A stretch of DNA of 64,000 nucleotides from Proteles cristata cristata (lineage: Eukaryota; Chordata; Mammalia; Carnivora; Hyaenidae): positions 62,001 to 126,000 of the forward strand of contig JAESUZ010003163.1 of the NCBI GenBank assembly GCA_017311185.1, read 5' to 3'. A program made the translations under genes and the position numbers. The notes under the pieces are model-generated. The model saw only the letters and a list, made by a program, of their open reading frames with translations, had not been told where the DNA came from and searched no databases. Shown piece by piece: positions 43,001-48,485 of the stretch; positions within the stretch are counted from its first letter, which is position 1, and each line of letters starts with the position of its first letter.

Positions 43001-43465
43001 CAGAACAAGAGTCACATGCTCTACCACCTGAGCCAACCAGGCACCTCTTGCAGAACAATAACAGCTCCAATAACAATACGAGCTCCGTGTTCAGTCCCCC
43101 TTACCTTCCCAGCGCTCCCAAACCCCTATCTCCAAACCTCTACCTTTTGGCATTTTCTTCAGGACATGGAACACTTCACTTTGCTCAATGAGCGTCTTGG
43201 CCTGGAAAAAGTGCATGCTGGGAGGGAACTTCTGGGTCCTCATGGCCTGTGACACCTCAGCCTTTTTGAGGGCCATGAGCTTTTTGTTGGCCAGCTCCTC
43301 CTGTTTGGTCAGCACCAGCTGCCCCCCCAGCTGCGTCATCTTCTCTCTCATCAACAGCTGGCTCCATGCTTCATCTATGGATAGGGCTGAGCAGAAGAAA
43401 GGCATCGCCATGGCCAGAAGCAGGGAGGGCAGGGCTGGCCGCCTGGATGGGCCATCCATAAGCAT
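19309..43465 (-). CDS. ADA2: ADA2, adenosine deaminase 2 (whole coding span, nine coding exons)
   Basis: The gene encodes a secreted zinc enzyme that deaminates adenosine and deoxyadenosine to inosine and deoxyinosine. The family is expressed mainly by monocytes and macrophages and acts outside the cell as a dimer. Exons join in the order 43465-43144, 40437-40212, 38560-38350, 27629-27502, 25601-25511, 23791-23683, 20825-20668, 19839-19637, 19408-19309, giving 1548 bases with no frameshift and 515 residues. Every boundary is GT/AG. Visible features are a signal peptide (1-29), HIHD (metal ligands H112, H114), a Cys137-Cys161 pair expected to form the disulfide of the putative receptor-binding segment, HAGE (H358, E361), GHG (H386) and SSDD (D443, D444). 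Residue numbers run two above human after the proline-rich insertion near 151-158. All catalytic residues I know for the family are kept, so the gene looks functional. Family assignment is from memory of human ADA2 and is very secure. Exon edges could be off by a few bases only where an alternative GT or AG lies nearby. Confidence 0.96.
19637..19839 (-). CDS. ADA2: ADA2 exon 9 (residues 416-482 and first two bases of 483)
   Basis: The acceptor CTGTTGGGCAG/GTTCTGAAA and donor CTATCAA/GTGAGT bound the most conserved part of the gene. [20 protein letters not shown] carries Asp443, the fourth zinc ligand, and Asp444, which contacts the purine. The following helices ([20 protein letters not shown]) match human almost exactly. 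Confidence 0.96.
20335..20553 (+). mobile_element. Can-SINE, young type, in ADA2 intron 8
   Basis: Perfect 17 bp duplication AGAAAACAAGTGAGCTC at 20318-20334 and 20554-20570. Antisense to ADA2 and only about 100 bases past the exon 8 donor. Confidence 0.96.
20668..20825 (-). CDS. ADA2: ADA2 exon 8 (residues 363-415)
   Basis: The acceptor CTTTATCCACAG/ACTGG and donor AACCAG/GTATGC bound 158 bases. The encoded residues are [28 protein letters not shown] and [11 protein letters not shown]. His386 of the GHG motif is the conserved active-site histidine, and N380-S-T keeps the human N378 glycosylation site. Cys410 is conserved. A (CA)27 tract lies 96 bases upstream of the acceptor on the transcript, and a SINE with a 17 bp target duplication starts 98 bases beyond the donor. 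Confidence 0.95.
20921..20974. repeat. (CA)27 microsatellite in ADA2 intron 7
   Basis: Uninterrupted. In the transcript it is (UG)27, starting 96 bases upstream of exon 8. Confidence 0.95.
21248..21419 (-). mobile_element. Can-SINE in ADA2 intron 7
   Basis: T-run, GAGAGAGACAGAGACAGCGC, ends GAGCCACCCAGGCCCCCC. Diverged copy, sense to ADA2, with an internal deletion. Confidence 0.88.
22066..22265 (+). mobile_element. Can-SINE in ADA2 intron 7
   Basis: Head GGGCACCTGGGTGGCTCAG. AAAAATAAGAACAT flanks both sides as target duplication. Confidence 0.92.
22985..23075 (+). mobile_element. MIR relic in ADA2 intron 7
   Basis: TGCCACTTACC, TGACTTTGGACAGGTGAATTAA and TTATAAAATGGAGACC follow the MIR core. 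Confidence 0.65.
23100..23510 (+). mobile_element. MIR relic split by a SINE, ADA2 intron 7
   Basis: Left part ACTAGCTTTTTACCCTTGGAC to AAAATGGGGATA. Right part from 23435 with GAATTAGAAATAATATATG. Confidence 0.6.
23181..23422 (+). mobile_element. Can-SINE, 5' truncated, in ADA2 intron 7
   Basis: Starts at GGGTGGCTTAGTTGG without the leading GGGGCGCCT, yet has a 12 bp duplication AAAATGGGGATA at 23169-23180 and 23423-23434. Confidence 0.9.
23683..23791 (-). CDS. ADA2: ADA2 exon 7 (residues 327-362 and first base of 363)
   Basis: The acceptor GTCCTGCAG/GTGGGGCG leads into V-G-R-E-D-T-G-H-S. The donor GAGACAG/GTAAGCC is a near-perfect consensus. The exon ends in PYFFHAGET, the signature of the adenosine deaminase superfamily: His358 is a zinc ligand and Glu361 is the catalytic proton shuttle. 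[19 protein letters not shown] matches the human segment closely. Confidence 0.96.
23992..24010. repeat. C-rich homopolymer tract
   Basis: CCCCTCCCCCCCCCCCCCC in intron 6, prone to sequencing and length error. Confidence 0.85.
25511..25601 (-). CDS. ADA2: ADA2 exon 6 (residues 296-326)
   Basis: This is the smallest coding exon, 91 bases. The acceptor CTCTCCCACAG/ATTTGAA completes Arg296 and the donor GATCTG/GTAACG leaves phase 0. It encodes [18 protein letters not shown] and [10 protein letters not shown], and the last strand is highly conserved in ADA2. N299-V-S is a sequon absent at the same place in human. The +5/+6 bases of the donor (CG) are weak, though GTAA is good. Confidence 0.93.
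26523..26755 (+). mobile_element. Can-SINE in ADA2 intron 5
   Basis: Perfect 17 bp duplication ACAAAAGGTGAAGGGGA at 26506-26522 and 26756-26772. Head GGGGCGCCTGGGGGGCTCAG. Confidence 0.95.
27502..27629 (-). CDS. ADA2: ADA2 exon 5 (residues 254-295 and first two bases of 296)
   Basis: The acceptor CTTCCTCTCAG/GTGTATGAA and donor CACAG/GTGAGAG bound a 128-base exon encoding [14 protein letters not shown] through [14 protein letters not shown]. The barrel strand [10 protein letters not shown] is nearly identical to human. Two differences stand out. N258-G-T creates a glycosylation sequon where human has SGE, and Cys276 replaces a non-cysteine residue. The exon is isolated, 10.7 kb from exon 4, and is too short to show as a long open frame. 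Confidence 0.94.
27770..27895 (+). mobile_element. L2 3' end in ADA2 intron 4
   Basis: CAGTGCCTGGCATATGGTAGGTGCTCAAAAGG is the typical L2 terminus. Confidence 0.65.
28320..28570 (-). mobile_element. L2 relic in ADA2 intron 4
   Basis: GTACAAGGAACCAGGCAAAGC, CTTAAGGAGTTTCCGATTTAG and AAGCTTTCTGGGGGAAATG follow the complement of the L2 3' region. Confidence 0.55.
29362..29579 (-). mobile_element. Can-SINE in ADA2 intron 4
   Basis: TTCATTTATTTTTGAGAGAG to AAGCCACCCAGGCGTTCC. GCATAA flanks both sides. Confidence 0.9.
30121..30343 (-). mobile_element. Can-SINE in ADA2 intron 4
   Basis: Perfect 15 bp duplication TCACCAGAGATTTTT at 30106-30120 and 30344-30358. Confidence 0.95.
30578..30792 (+). 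mobile_element. Can-SINE, young type, intron 4
   Basis: Perfect 17 bp duplication AAGATTTAAATTTAAGA at 30561-30577 and 30793-30809. CpGs intact. Confidence 0.96.
30950..31171 (-). mobile_element. Can-SINE, young type, intron 4
   Basis: Perfect 16 bp duplication CTCAGTTTTAATTTCT at 30934-30949 and 31172-31187. Inverted relative to the copy 157 bases away. Confidence 0.96.
31780..32100. other. GC-richer intronic segment with a plus-strand open frame
   Basis: A 96-codon open frame (31810-32100) reads through here antisense to ADA2. I recognise no domain and no splice or promoter context, so it is not called as a gene. Confidence 0.3.
32323..32555 (+). mobile_element. Can-SINE with GGAA-expanded tail, intron 4
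   Basis: Head GGGCACCTGGGTGGCTCAC. The A-tail has become a GGAA/GGGA tract. Confidence 0.9.
32466..32548. repeat. (GGAA)n microsatellite
   Basis: Begins with three GGGA units and continues as about 17 AAGG units inside the SINE tail. Confidence 0.94.
32574..32697 (+). mobile_element. short-type SINE, intron 4
   Basis: GGGTGCCTGGCTGGCTCAG, GTCATGAGTTTGAGCCCC, AATAAATACATAAAAA. ATAACTATT flanks both sides. Confidence 0.85.
33181..33345 (-). mobile_element. MIR relic, intron 4
   Basis: TTGAGCTTCTACTATGTGCCAGG, CATTTAATCCTCAAAAC and TTTTACAGATGAGGATC. Confidence 0.75.
33470..33605. mobile_element. MER5-type hAT relic, intron 4
   Basis: GGCTGCACTTTAGAATCAC, CTCACCCCAGACTAATTAAATC and CCAGATGATTCTAATGT in MER5 order. 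Confidence 0.65.
34935..35095 (+). mobile_element. MIR relic, intron 4
   Basis: CAACGTGATCTTGGTCAAACC, CAAGCCTCATTTTCCACATCTG, TAAAATGCAAG. Confidence 0.65.
35110..35320. mobile_element. MER5-type hAT relic, intron 4
   Basis: TCTCAAAGTGTGGTCTGGG, CATTAGAATCACTGGGAG, CACGTTTGAGGACCAC. Confidence 0.65.
35423..35629 (+). mobile_element. Can-SINE, intron 4
   Basis: Perfect 12 bp duplication CTCAGTGCTGAG at 35411-35422 and 35630-35641. Confidence 0.94.
36495..36637 (+). mobile_element. Can-SINE lacking its TC tract, intron 4
   Basis: Head GGGACGCCCGGGTGGCTCAG and tail AAAAGTAAATAAACATTG are present but the body and TC tract between are deleted. Perfect 14 bp duplication AAAACACTGTCTTC at 36481-36494 and 36638-36651. 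Confidence 0.93.
37132..37362 (+). mobile_element. Can-SINE, young type, intron 4
   Basis: CpG-intact head. AACCATTTCTCAG before and AAACATTTCTCAG after form the duplication (one mismatch). Confidence 0.94.
38350..38560 (-). CDS. ADA2: ADA2 exon 4 (residues 183-253)
   Basis: The acceptor is TCTTATACAG/ACTGCTTC and the donor CTGTTTCCG/GTGAGC, leaving phase 0. The sequence includes [32 protein letters not shown] and [15 protein letters not shown], which match family segments that build the start of the TIM barrel and the substrate pocket. The human N185 sequon (N-F-T) is absent here because the Asn is replaced by Ala187. The open frame continues upstream and downstream into intron by chance, but the splice sites and homology fix the limits. 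Confidence 0.95.
38858..39226 (+). mobile_element. MaLR-type LTR relic in ADA2 intron 3
   Basis: Starts TGTTATGCACTGAATTGTGTC and has GACAGGGCCTTTATGGTGG, CGAATAGGACTGG, CCATGCGAGGATAC, CTTGATCTTGTTCTTCCAGC and CAGCTAATAGAG. The layout is that of an ERVL-MaLR solitary LTR. No internal genes. Confidence 0.6.
39262..39620 (+). mobile_element. MIR relic split by a SINE, intron 3
   Basis: TACTAGCTGTGTGGCCTTGGG and CCCATAAAGGGCAATAATC. The tail CTATAGATGGTTCTATGATT follows the SINE. Confidence 0.7.
39372..39579 (+). mobile_element. Can-SINE, young type, intron 3
   Basis: Perfect 16 bp duplication AAAAAAGCACTCTATA at 39356-39371 and 39580-39595. Confidence 0.95.
39904..39972. repeat. TA/TG-rich microsatellite, intron 3
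   Basis: TATATATATA blocks with GTGCGTA and GCACATATACATATG interruptions. Confidence 0.85.
39973..40100 (-). mobile_element. tRNA-derived SINE, short type, intron 3
   Basis: TTTTTAAGTAGGCTTCTTGCCC to CAACTGAGCTATCCAGGTGTCC. It ends 110 bases from exon 3. Confidence 0.8.
40212..40437 (-). CDS. ADA2: ADA2 exon 3 (residues 108-182 and first two bases of 183)
   Basis: The acceptor CCTTTCCAG/GGGCTGCC completes Gly108 and the donor GACAACAG/GTGAGT is a consensus. The exon carries HIHD, whose His112 and His114 bind the catalytic zinc. It also holds most of the segment regarded as the receptor-binding domain, with Cys134, Cys137 and Cys161. The sequons N127-V-T and N176-V-T match conserved glycosylation sites. 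The loop [12 protein letters not shown] is two residues longer than in human and proline/threonine rich, which accounts for half of the extra length of this protein. Confidence 0.95.
40728..40920 (+). mobile_element. Can-SINE, intron 2
   Basis: Head GGGGCATCTGAGTGGCTCAG, TC tract, AAAATAAATAAACATTAAA. Confidence 0.9.
40963..41175 (+). mobile_element. Can-SINE, intron 2
   Basis: Head GGGGCAACCGGGTGGCTCAG, a TG run at 41127-41139 before the TC tract, then A-tail. Confidence 0.9.
41176..41366 (+). mobile_element. Can-SINE, young type with two internal deletions, intron 2
   Basis: GGAGGGCGCCTAATCGG lacks the GGGTGGCTTAG part of the head, and the B box and its flank are missing between CTCGCGG and TAGGCTCTG. 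Confidence 0.88.
41778..41962 (+). mobile_element. Can-SINE, intron 2
   Basis: Head GGGGCACCTGGATGGCTCGG. Part of the body is deleted before the TC tract. Confidence 0.9.
41974..42200 (+). mobile_element. Can-SINE, intron 2
   Basis: Head GGGGCGCCTGGGTAGCTCAG directly after the previous copy's tail. Confidence 0.92.
42729..42939 (-). mobile_element. Can-SINE, intron 2
   Basis: AAAGTTTATTTACTTTTGAG to GAGCCACCCAGGTGCTG. Confidence 0.9.
42948..43047 (-). mobile_element. short-type SINE, intron 2
   Basis: TTTTTTTAAGTAGGCTCCATG to CTGAGCCAACCAGGCACC. It ends about 95 bases from exon 2. Confidence 0.82.
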
Positions 43466-43473
43466 CGTGATGC
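43144..43473 (-). CDS. ADA2: ADA2 exon 2 (first coding exon, residues 1-107 and first base of 108)
   Basis: The acceptor TTTCCTCTTCCAG is followed by GCATCACG and then the ATG at 43465-43463. This start matches the human one (MLxDGPS). A second in-frame ATG lies two codons later. Residues 1-29 form a signal peptide: short basic n-region, hydrophobic [10 protein letters not shown], cleavage expected after SALS. The mature start IDEAWSQLL and the rest are the ADA2-specific N-terminal region involved in dimerisation in this family, ending at [13 protein letters not shown] and LKKMPK. Gly47, mutated in human ADA2 deficiency, is present. The donor CCAAAAG/GTAGAG splits the codon after its first base. 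Cys25 lies in the signal peptide and would be removed. Confidence 0.95.
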
Positions 43474-43780
43474 CTGGAAGAGGAAATTGACCAGATGGAA
43501 ACCCGGCAGCACTACAGAAGGGAGTAGATCAGCGAAAATCTGCAGATTTAAACTCCAGACTCTGATTTTCCTTCCACCACTCTGTTCTCAGATTACCAGG
43601 AGGCAACATACACAAGGATTCTTCTCTGAGGCCCCAGAGGAAAGAACTCAAAGTACAGACATGAAGGGGGTTCCCAAGTAAGTCACCATGAGGCCTTCTA
43701 AAAAAGTAGTTTTTCAGTCAGCAAGCCCTACTAACATGTAGAGGAAGACATTGCAATCAGATTTTTAGTGTTTCCCTTTT

Positions 43781-43968
43781 TTTCTTTTAATGTTTATTTA
43801 TTTATTTTGAAAGACAGAGAATGCAAGCAGAATAGGAGAGAGAGAATGAGAGGCAGAGAGAGAGAGAGAATCTCCAACATAGGGCTTGATCCCATGAACC
43901 GTGAGATCATCACCTGAGCTGAAATCAAGAGTCATCTGCTTCCACCGACTGAGCCACCCAGACGCCCT
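43781..43968 (-). mobile_element. Can-SINE, first of three stacked copies, intron 1
   Basis: Ends GAGCCACCCAGACGCCC. Flanked by AGTGTTTCCCTTTT (43767-43780) and AGTGTTTTACTTTT (43970-43983). It is the most diverged of the three. Confidence 0.9.
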
Positions 43969-43984
43969 GAGTGTTTTACTTTTT

Positions 43985-44205
43985 AAATTTTTTTTAATGT
44001 TTTATTTATTTCTGAGGGGGAGAGACAGCAACAGCGTGAGCAGGGAAAGGTCAGAGAGAGAGAGAGATACAGAATCTGAAGCAGGCTCCAGGCTCTGAGC
44101 TAGCTGTCAGCACAGAGCCCGACGGGGGGCTCAAACCCACGAATCATGAGATCATGACCTGAGCTGAAGCTGGACGCTTAACCGACTGAGCCACCCAGGC
44201 ACCCC
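43985..44205 (-). mobile_element. Can-SINE, second stacked copy, intron 1
   Basis: Flanked by GAGTGTTTTACTTTT at 43969-43983 and GAGTGTTTCACTTTT at 44206-44220. Confidence 0.93.
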
Positions 44206-44220
44206 GAGTGTTTCACTTTT

Positions 44221-44446
44221 TTTTTTTTTGAATGATTTATTTATTTCTAAGAGAGAGAGAGAGACAGCGTGAGCAGGGGAGGGTCAGAGAGAGAGGGAGT
44301 CACAGACTGAAACAGGCTCCAAGCTCTGAGCTGGCAGTCAGCACAGAGCCCGACGGGGGGCTCAAACCCACGAACCGCGAGATCATGACCTAAGCGAAAG
44401 TCGGACGCTTAACCGCTTAACCGACTAAGCCACCCAGGCGACCCCT
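44221..44446 (-). mobile_element. Can-SINE, young type, third stacked copy, intron 1
   Basis: Perfect 15 bp duplication GAGTGTTTCACTTTT at 44206-44220 and 44447-44461. Contains an 8 bp internal repeat (CTTAACCG twice) near 44408. Confidence 0.95.
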
Positions 44447-44674
44447 GAGTGTTTCACTTTTAAACATAACCAGAGACCAAGAGATCACAAGGCATATAAA
44501 AAAGCCTCCAGTTTGATAAAGAAACTTAAAAACAAACAAACAAGCAAAACACACACATACAGAGAAGGAAACGGAGACAATGCAGGAAATAAAAGAAAAA
44601 TTCAAAAGAAACATACTTAATATCCTAAGAAGGATATGAAAAGATATTATGTCCATAAAACAACTACAGGGAAT

Positions 44675-44879
44675 TATTATTTTTTTAACGTTTATTTATT
44701 TATTTTGAGAGAGAGTGTGTGAAAGGGGGAGGGGCAGAGAGAGAGAGAGAGACCAAGGATCAGAAGGTGGGCTCTGTGCTCATAGCATAGAGTCCAATAC
44801 AGGGCTTGAACTCATGAAACATGAGATCATGACCTGAGCCCAAGTTGGATACTTAACAGATTGAGCCACTCAGGTGCCC
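44675..44879 (-). mobile_element. Can-SINE, intron 1
   Basis: TTTTTTTAACGTTTATTTATT to GAGCCACTCAGGTGCCCC. CTACAGGGAATT before and CTGCAGGCAATT after form a diverged duplication. Confidence 0.9.
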
Positions 44880-44917
44880 CAGCTGCAGGCAATTGTAAAA
44901 AATAAATGGCATGAGTA

Positions 44918-45016
44918 GTAGTACCTGGCTGGCTCAGTTAGTGGAGCATGCAACTCTTGGTCTCGGGATTGTAAATTTGAGCCCCATGTTGGGTGCAGAG
45001 ATTCCTTAAAAAAAGG
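44918..45016 (+). mobile_element. short-type SINE, intron 1
   Basis: AGTACCTGGCTGGCTCAG, GAGCCCCATGTTGGGTGCAG, TTCCTTAAAAAAA. Confidence 0.82.
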
Positions 45017-45020
45017 GGGG

Positions 45021-45222
45021 CAGTGGCATCTGGGTGGCTCAGTTGGTTAAGTAACCAGTTCTTTGTTTTGGCTCAGGTCATAATCTCATGGTTCATGAGT
45101 TTGAGCCCCAAGTCAGGCTCTGTGCTGACAGTGCCAAGCCTGTGTGGAAACCTCCCTCTCTCCCTCTCCCCAGGCTCAATCCTTCTCTCTCTTAAAATAA
45201 ATAAATAAACTTAAAAAAAATG
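45021..45222 (+). mobile_element. Can-SINE, intron 1
   Basis: CAGTGGCATCTGGGTGGCTC head, TC tract, AAAATAAATAAATAAAC tail. Confidence 0.9.
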
Positions 45223-45240
45223 AAAGAAAAATTCAAAATA

Positions 45241-45359
45241 GGGGTGCCTGGGTGGCCGAGTTGGTTGATTTCAGCTCAGGTCATGATCCCAGGGTTGTTG
45301 AATTGAGCCCCGTGTCATTAAGATTCTCTCTCTCTCCCTCTGTGTTCTCCCCAGCTCAT

Positions 45360-45397
<38 letters not shown>

Positions 45398-45425
45398 ACT
45401 CTAAAATAAAATAAGTAAAATAAAC
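45241..45425 (+). mobile_element. Can-SINE, intron 1
   Basis: Head GGGGTGCCTGGGTGGCCGAG, shortened body, (TC)n at 45361-45393. Confidence 0.9.
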
Positions 45426-45947
45426 ACAGTGAGAAAGACTTTTAGAAATTAAAAATACAAGAACTGAAATTTTAAAAATTTACTAGCAATATTGCAGGAT
45501 GGAATTGAAGACAATCTTTTAGAAATTAGGACAAAATAAGAGAGAAACAAATGAGATGATTATTGGCTCAGGAAATCCAACACCCAAATAAAGACATATC
45601 AGAAGGAAAAAGAAAAAGAAAACAATAGATGGGAGAAAGAAGTAAATAAATAATACAAGAAATTGGACCAGAATGGAAGACCTGCTTCTCTGGATTGATG
45701 AGACTCGCTGGGCTCCTAGCACAGCACGACAATTACTCAGTGGCCACACCAAGATAAATCATCTTGATATTTCAGAACATTAGCCTTGAAAGATCCCAAA
45801 AGCTTCTCGAAAACGGCTAGTCCAGGCTGGCAGTGAGCAAGGATTGAAGGGCGGAAGGAAAGAAACTTGCATTTAGTGGGTTTCCTCCTGCTAGGCACTG
45901 TTATCACTTTCCCTGAGTCATTTATTCGAATTACGTTTAAGAAATGT

Positions 45948-46060
45948 GGAGCGCCTGGCTGGCTCAGAGGAGCTTGTAACTCTTGATCTCAGGGTCATGA
46001 GTTGGAGCCCCATGTTGGGTGTAAAGATTACTAAACTAAATAGATATTTTTTAAAAAAGG
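45948..46060 (+). mobile_element. short-type SINE, intron 1
   Basis: AGCGCCTGGCTGGCTCAG, GAGTTGGAGCCCCATGTTGG, AGATTACTAAACTAAATAG. Confidence 0.85.
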
Positions 46061-46147
46061 AATTGTTTCTGCATACTTCACAGTATGATATGGTTTCCTG
46101 GAAAGAAATCAAGACCATAAATTGGAAAACCTCAGGATCACTCCCAA

Positions 46148-46245
46148 ATTAGTATGTCTTTAACTGTGAGACCTTGGACAAACTGCTTAATACCTATGGA
46201 TCTCAGTTTTCTCTTCTGTGAAAAGAGTGAATTATACTAGATTAG
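46148..46245 (+). mobile_element. MIR relic, intron 1
   Basis: ACTGTGAGACCTTGGACAAAC, CTCAGTTTTCTCTTCTGTG. Confidence 0.65.
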
Positions 46246-47253
46246 TGGTCCTCAAAGTGTGATACATGTATTACTAGCGATACATGATATCACTGTTTAG
46301 GTTGAATAAAAAAATTTAAAGCAAGTCAATTTAAAGAAAGATATTAAGTAAATAGAGATGTACAAATACCATGAAAATGGAAAGTTTGCTAATCGTTGAA
46401 AGACATTATCTCCAAGGTTCTTCCGGGGCTAACATTCAATTATTCAATGGTACCTCAGACACCAAGGGGGGATTTTAAGAAGGAACTGGATACTATTTAC
46501 TCTAGTTCCACAGCTATGGTGGGGGCTGTAGCCTCTGAATCAGACAGTTGGACTTTTGAGGAAGCCCCTTAACTTCATGAAGCCTTTGACTCTCTCTTCA
46601 GACTGCATTGTTTGCCAACAGCTGAAAGCTCTAGGGCAAGGGGAGAGTGACCTTTATGTCACCATCCCATCCATCTCAGGCTGCATCTTCCAGTCAACAG
46701 CCACAGCCCCTTTCCCTCTCTCCTTACTGACACATAACAGAGACCACTACGTTCCAAAATCTCCATCTCTGCCTCTCAAAGGAGCCCAGAAGCAGCTGTG
46801 TGGCCCAACCTCTAGGGACTTCTCCTGGCCTGACAGACAAAAGTTCATCTAACACTGATCCAGGACCAGCATGCTCAAGCAAAAGGAGAAATAATCCCTG
46901 TGACAATTACTGCTATGCTTACTTCATCTTCTCTCTCCTCATGAAAAGTTTCTTTTACTTTTAAAAGAGGGTGTATGAAAACTCTATAAAAATAGTTTGT
47001 TCCCAGAGTAAGAACGAGGAAATAGACCATGTGCATATGTGACTCTGAGCGAATGTCCTTGAGCCCACAACCATTTTCAAAAGCCTGTTGTGGAGAAAGG
47101 CTACGTACTTCCTTCCCACCGAAAGTCACAGACCCACTTAAGGCGGGGGGCAAGGAGGGCTGCCGCCAGGGAAGCAAAGCCTGAGTGCCCAGCCTCCCAG
47201 CTACCTACTACAACCTCAGGAGTTGGACCCCCACCCCCAGGGATCCCAGTTAC

Positions 47254-47335
47254 CTCAGAGCAGCTCCACAAACTGCAGACTGTTTGCTGAGTCCCCCCAA
47301 CAGCTGTGTCAGAAGCACCAGAAAAGCTCACCATC
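47254..47335 (-). other. ADA2: probable noncoding exon 1 of ADA2 (5' UTR)
   Basis: ADA2 normally has a noncoding first exon. On the minus strand a strong donor, CTCTGAG followed by GTAACT, sits at 47254/47253, 3.8 kb upstream of the exon 2 acceptor, just downstream of two ETS-IRF composite motifs. The 5' end is not visible and 47335 is only a guess. A minus-strand ATG at 47334-47332 could lie in the transcript. The exon could not be confirmed without RNA evidence. Confidence 0.45.
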
Positions 47336-47400
47336 CTGTTTTCACTTCCTGTTGGTGTAGGTTTCACTTCCTCCCAGCCTCATGTTGCTCGGGTCTCCAA
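47336..47400 (-). promoter_or_regulatory. candidate ADA2 promoter with two ETS-IRF composite elements
   Basis: On the minus strand GGAAGTGAAA occurs twice, at 47349-47340 and 47371-47362, in the same orientation and 22 bp apart. Each fits the ETS-IRF composite element GGAANNGAAA bound by PU.1 with IRF4 or IRF8, and the distal copy reads GAGGAAGTGAAA, a good PU.1 core. No TATA box is seen. This suits a gene expressed in myeloid cells. The link to ADA2 transcription is inferred from position only. Confidence 0.55.
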
Positions 47401-47440
47401 AGAAGACAGGGTCTGGCAGAGCTGAGGCAGCAAGTAGGCC

Positions 47441-47484
47441 TGTGTGTACGTGTGTGTGTGTATGTGTGTGTGTGTGTGTGTGTG
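47441..47484. repeat. (TG)n microsatellite upstream of ADA2
   Basis: A slightly interrupted TG tract (one ACG and one TAT interruption) lies about 70 bp upstream of the distal ETS-IRF motif. It is followed to about 47700 by a looser TG-rich stretch. Confidence 0.9.
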
Positions 47485-47489
47485 AACGA

Positions 47490-48029
47490 GCGTTTATTTG
47501 CTTGAGGGGTGGTTTATATGTTTCAGGTGCATTTTGTGGAAGGTTTCTGTGTGCATCTTTGTGTGTGTGCATGTGGGGTTATGTATGTGTTTGTGGGACA
47601 ATTATATGCATCTTTTATGTGTCTATGTGTTTCTGTGAGTTTATGGGCATGTGTGGGCTTATATATGTTTGGGGGGAAGATGTATGTGTGTTTGTGTGTG
47701 AGATGTCATTGTGGGGTACAGAACATAGTTTAGACAACAAGCACCACAAAGAGGCACTCCAAACTCTGCTCATAAACTTTGGGAAATAAATCCTTCCACA
47801 AAATGTGACTGTGAACTGTGGGGCATCCCACTAGACCGCAAGTAAAAAGGTAGATATAATAGAAGGTATATGTTTTAGGGGGGAAATAAGGATCTGGGGG
47901 CAAGGCGGTTGAGGAAGTAGGGAGGGATGAGGCAGATCTAGGAGGTTAGGAGTGGCCAGAAGGCAAGAGGAACAATGGTTCCTGAGGGAGAGCTGAGAGA
48001 TCGAGCACTGACACACTCAGATGCCAGGG
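47490..48029. other. upstream intergenic, TG-rich then unrecognised
   Basis: TG-rich to about 47700, the remainder without a recognisable repeat or gene. Confidence 0.5.
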
Positions 48030-48485
48030 TCAGGCCTACCTTTGAACCCTGGCCTGGCCATTTGTAGCTGTGTGACCTTGGCCTTGTTATTTAAACTCTC
48101 TACACTTCAGGGGAACCTGTGTGGCTCAGTCGGGTGAGCAACCAACTCTGGTTCAGGTCATGAATTCACATTTGTGAGTTTGAGCCCCGCATTGGGCTCT
48201 CTGCAGTCAGTGCAGAGCCTGCTTCAGATCCTATGTCTCTGTCACTCTCTACCCCTTCCCCACAGGTGCTTGCTCTCTCTCTCTTTCTCTCTCTCTCGCT
48301 CTCTCTCAAAAAAAAAAAAAAATTAAACTCTCTATACTTCAGTTTCCTGATCTGAAAGTGGAAGTCATAAAAGCAATGACTACATGCAGTCCACTGTGAG
48401 AACTAAATGAGGAATGTGTGCAGAGTGCCCAGTGAGTTGTACAAAATGCTATGGTAAGTTCTCAAGGAACTAGCTGTTGCCATTA
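48030..48485 (+). mobile_element. MIR relic split by a SINE
   Basis: GTAGCTGTGTGACCTTGGCC on the left and TTTCCTGATCTGAAAGTGG, GAGAACTAAATGAGG on the right. Confidence 0.75.
48111..48322 (+). mobile_element. Can-SINE
   Basis: 20 bp duplication starting TTAAACTCTCTACACTTC at 48091-48110 and 48323-48342, one mismatch. Inserted in MIR. Confidence 0.94.
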
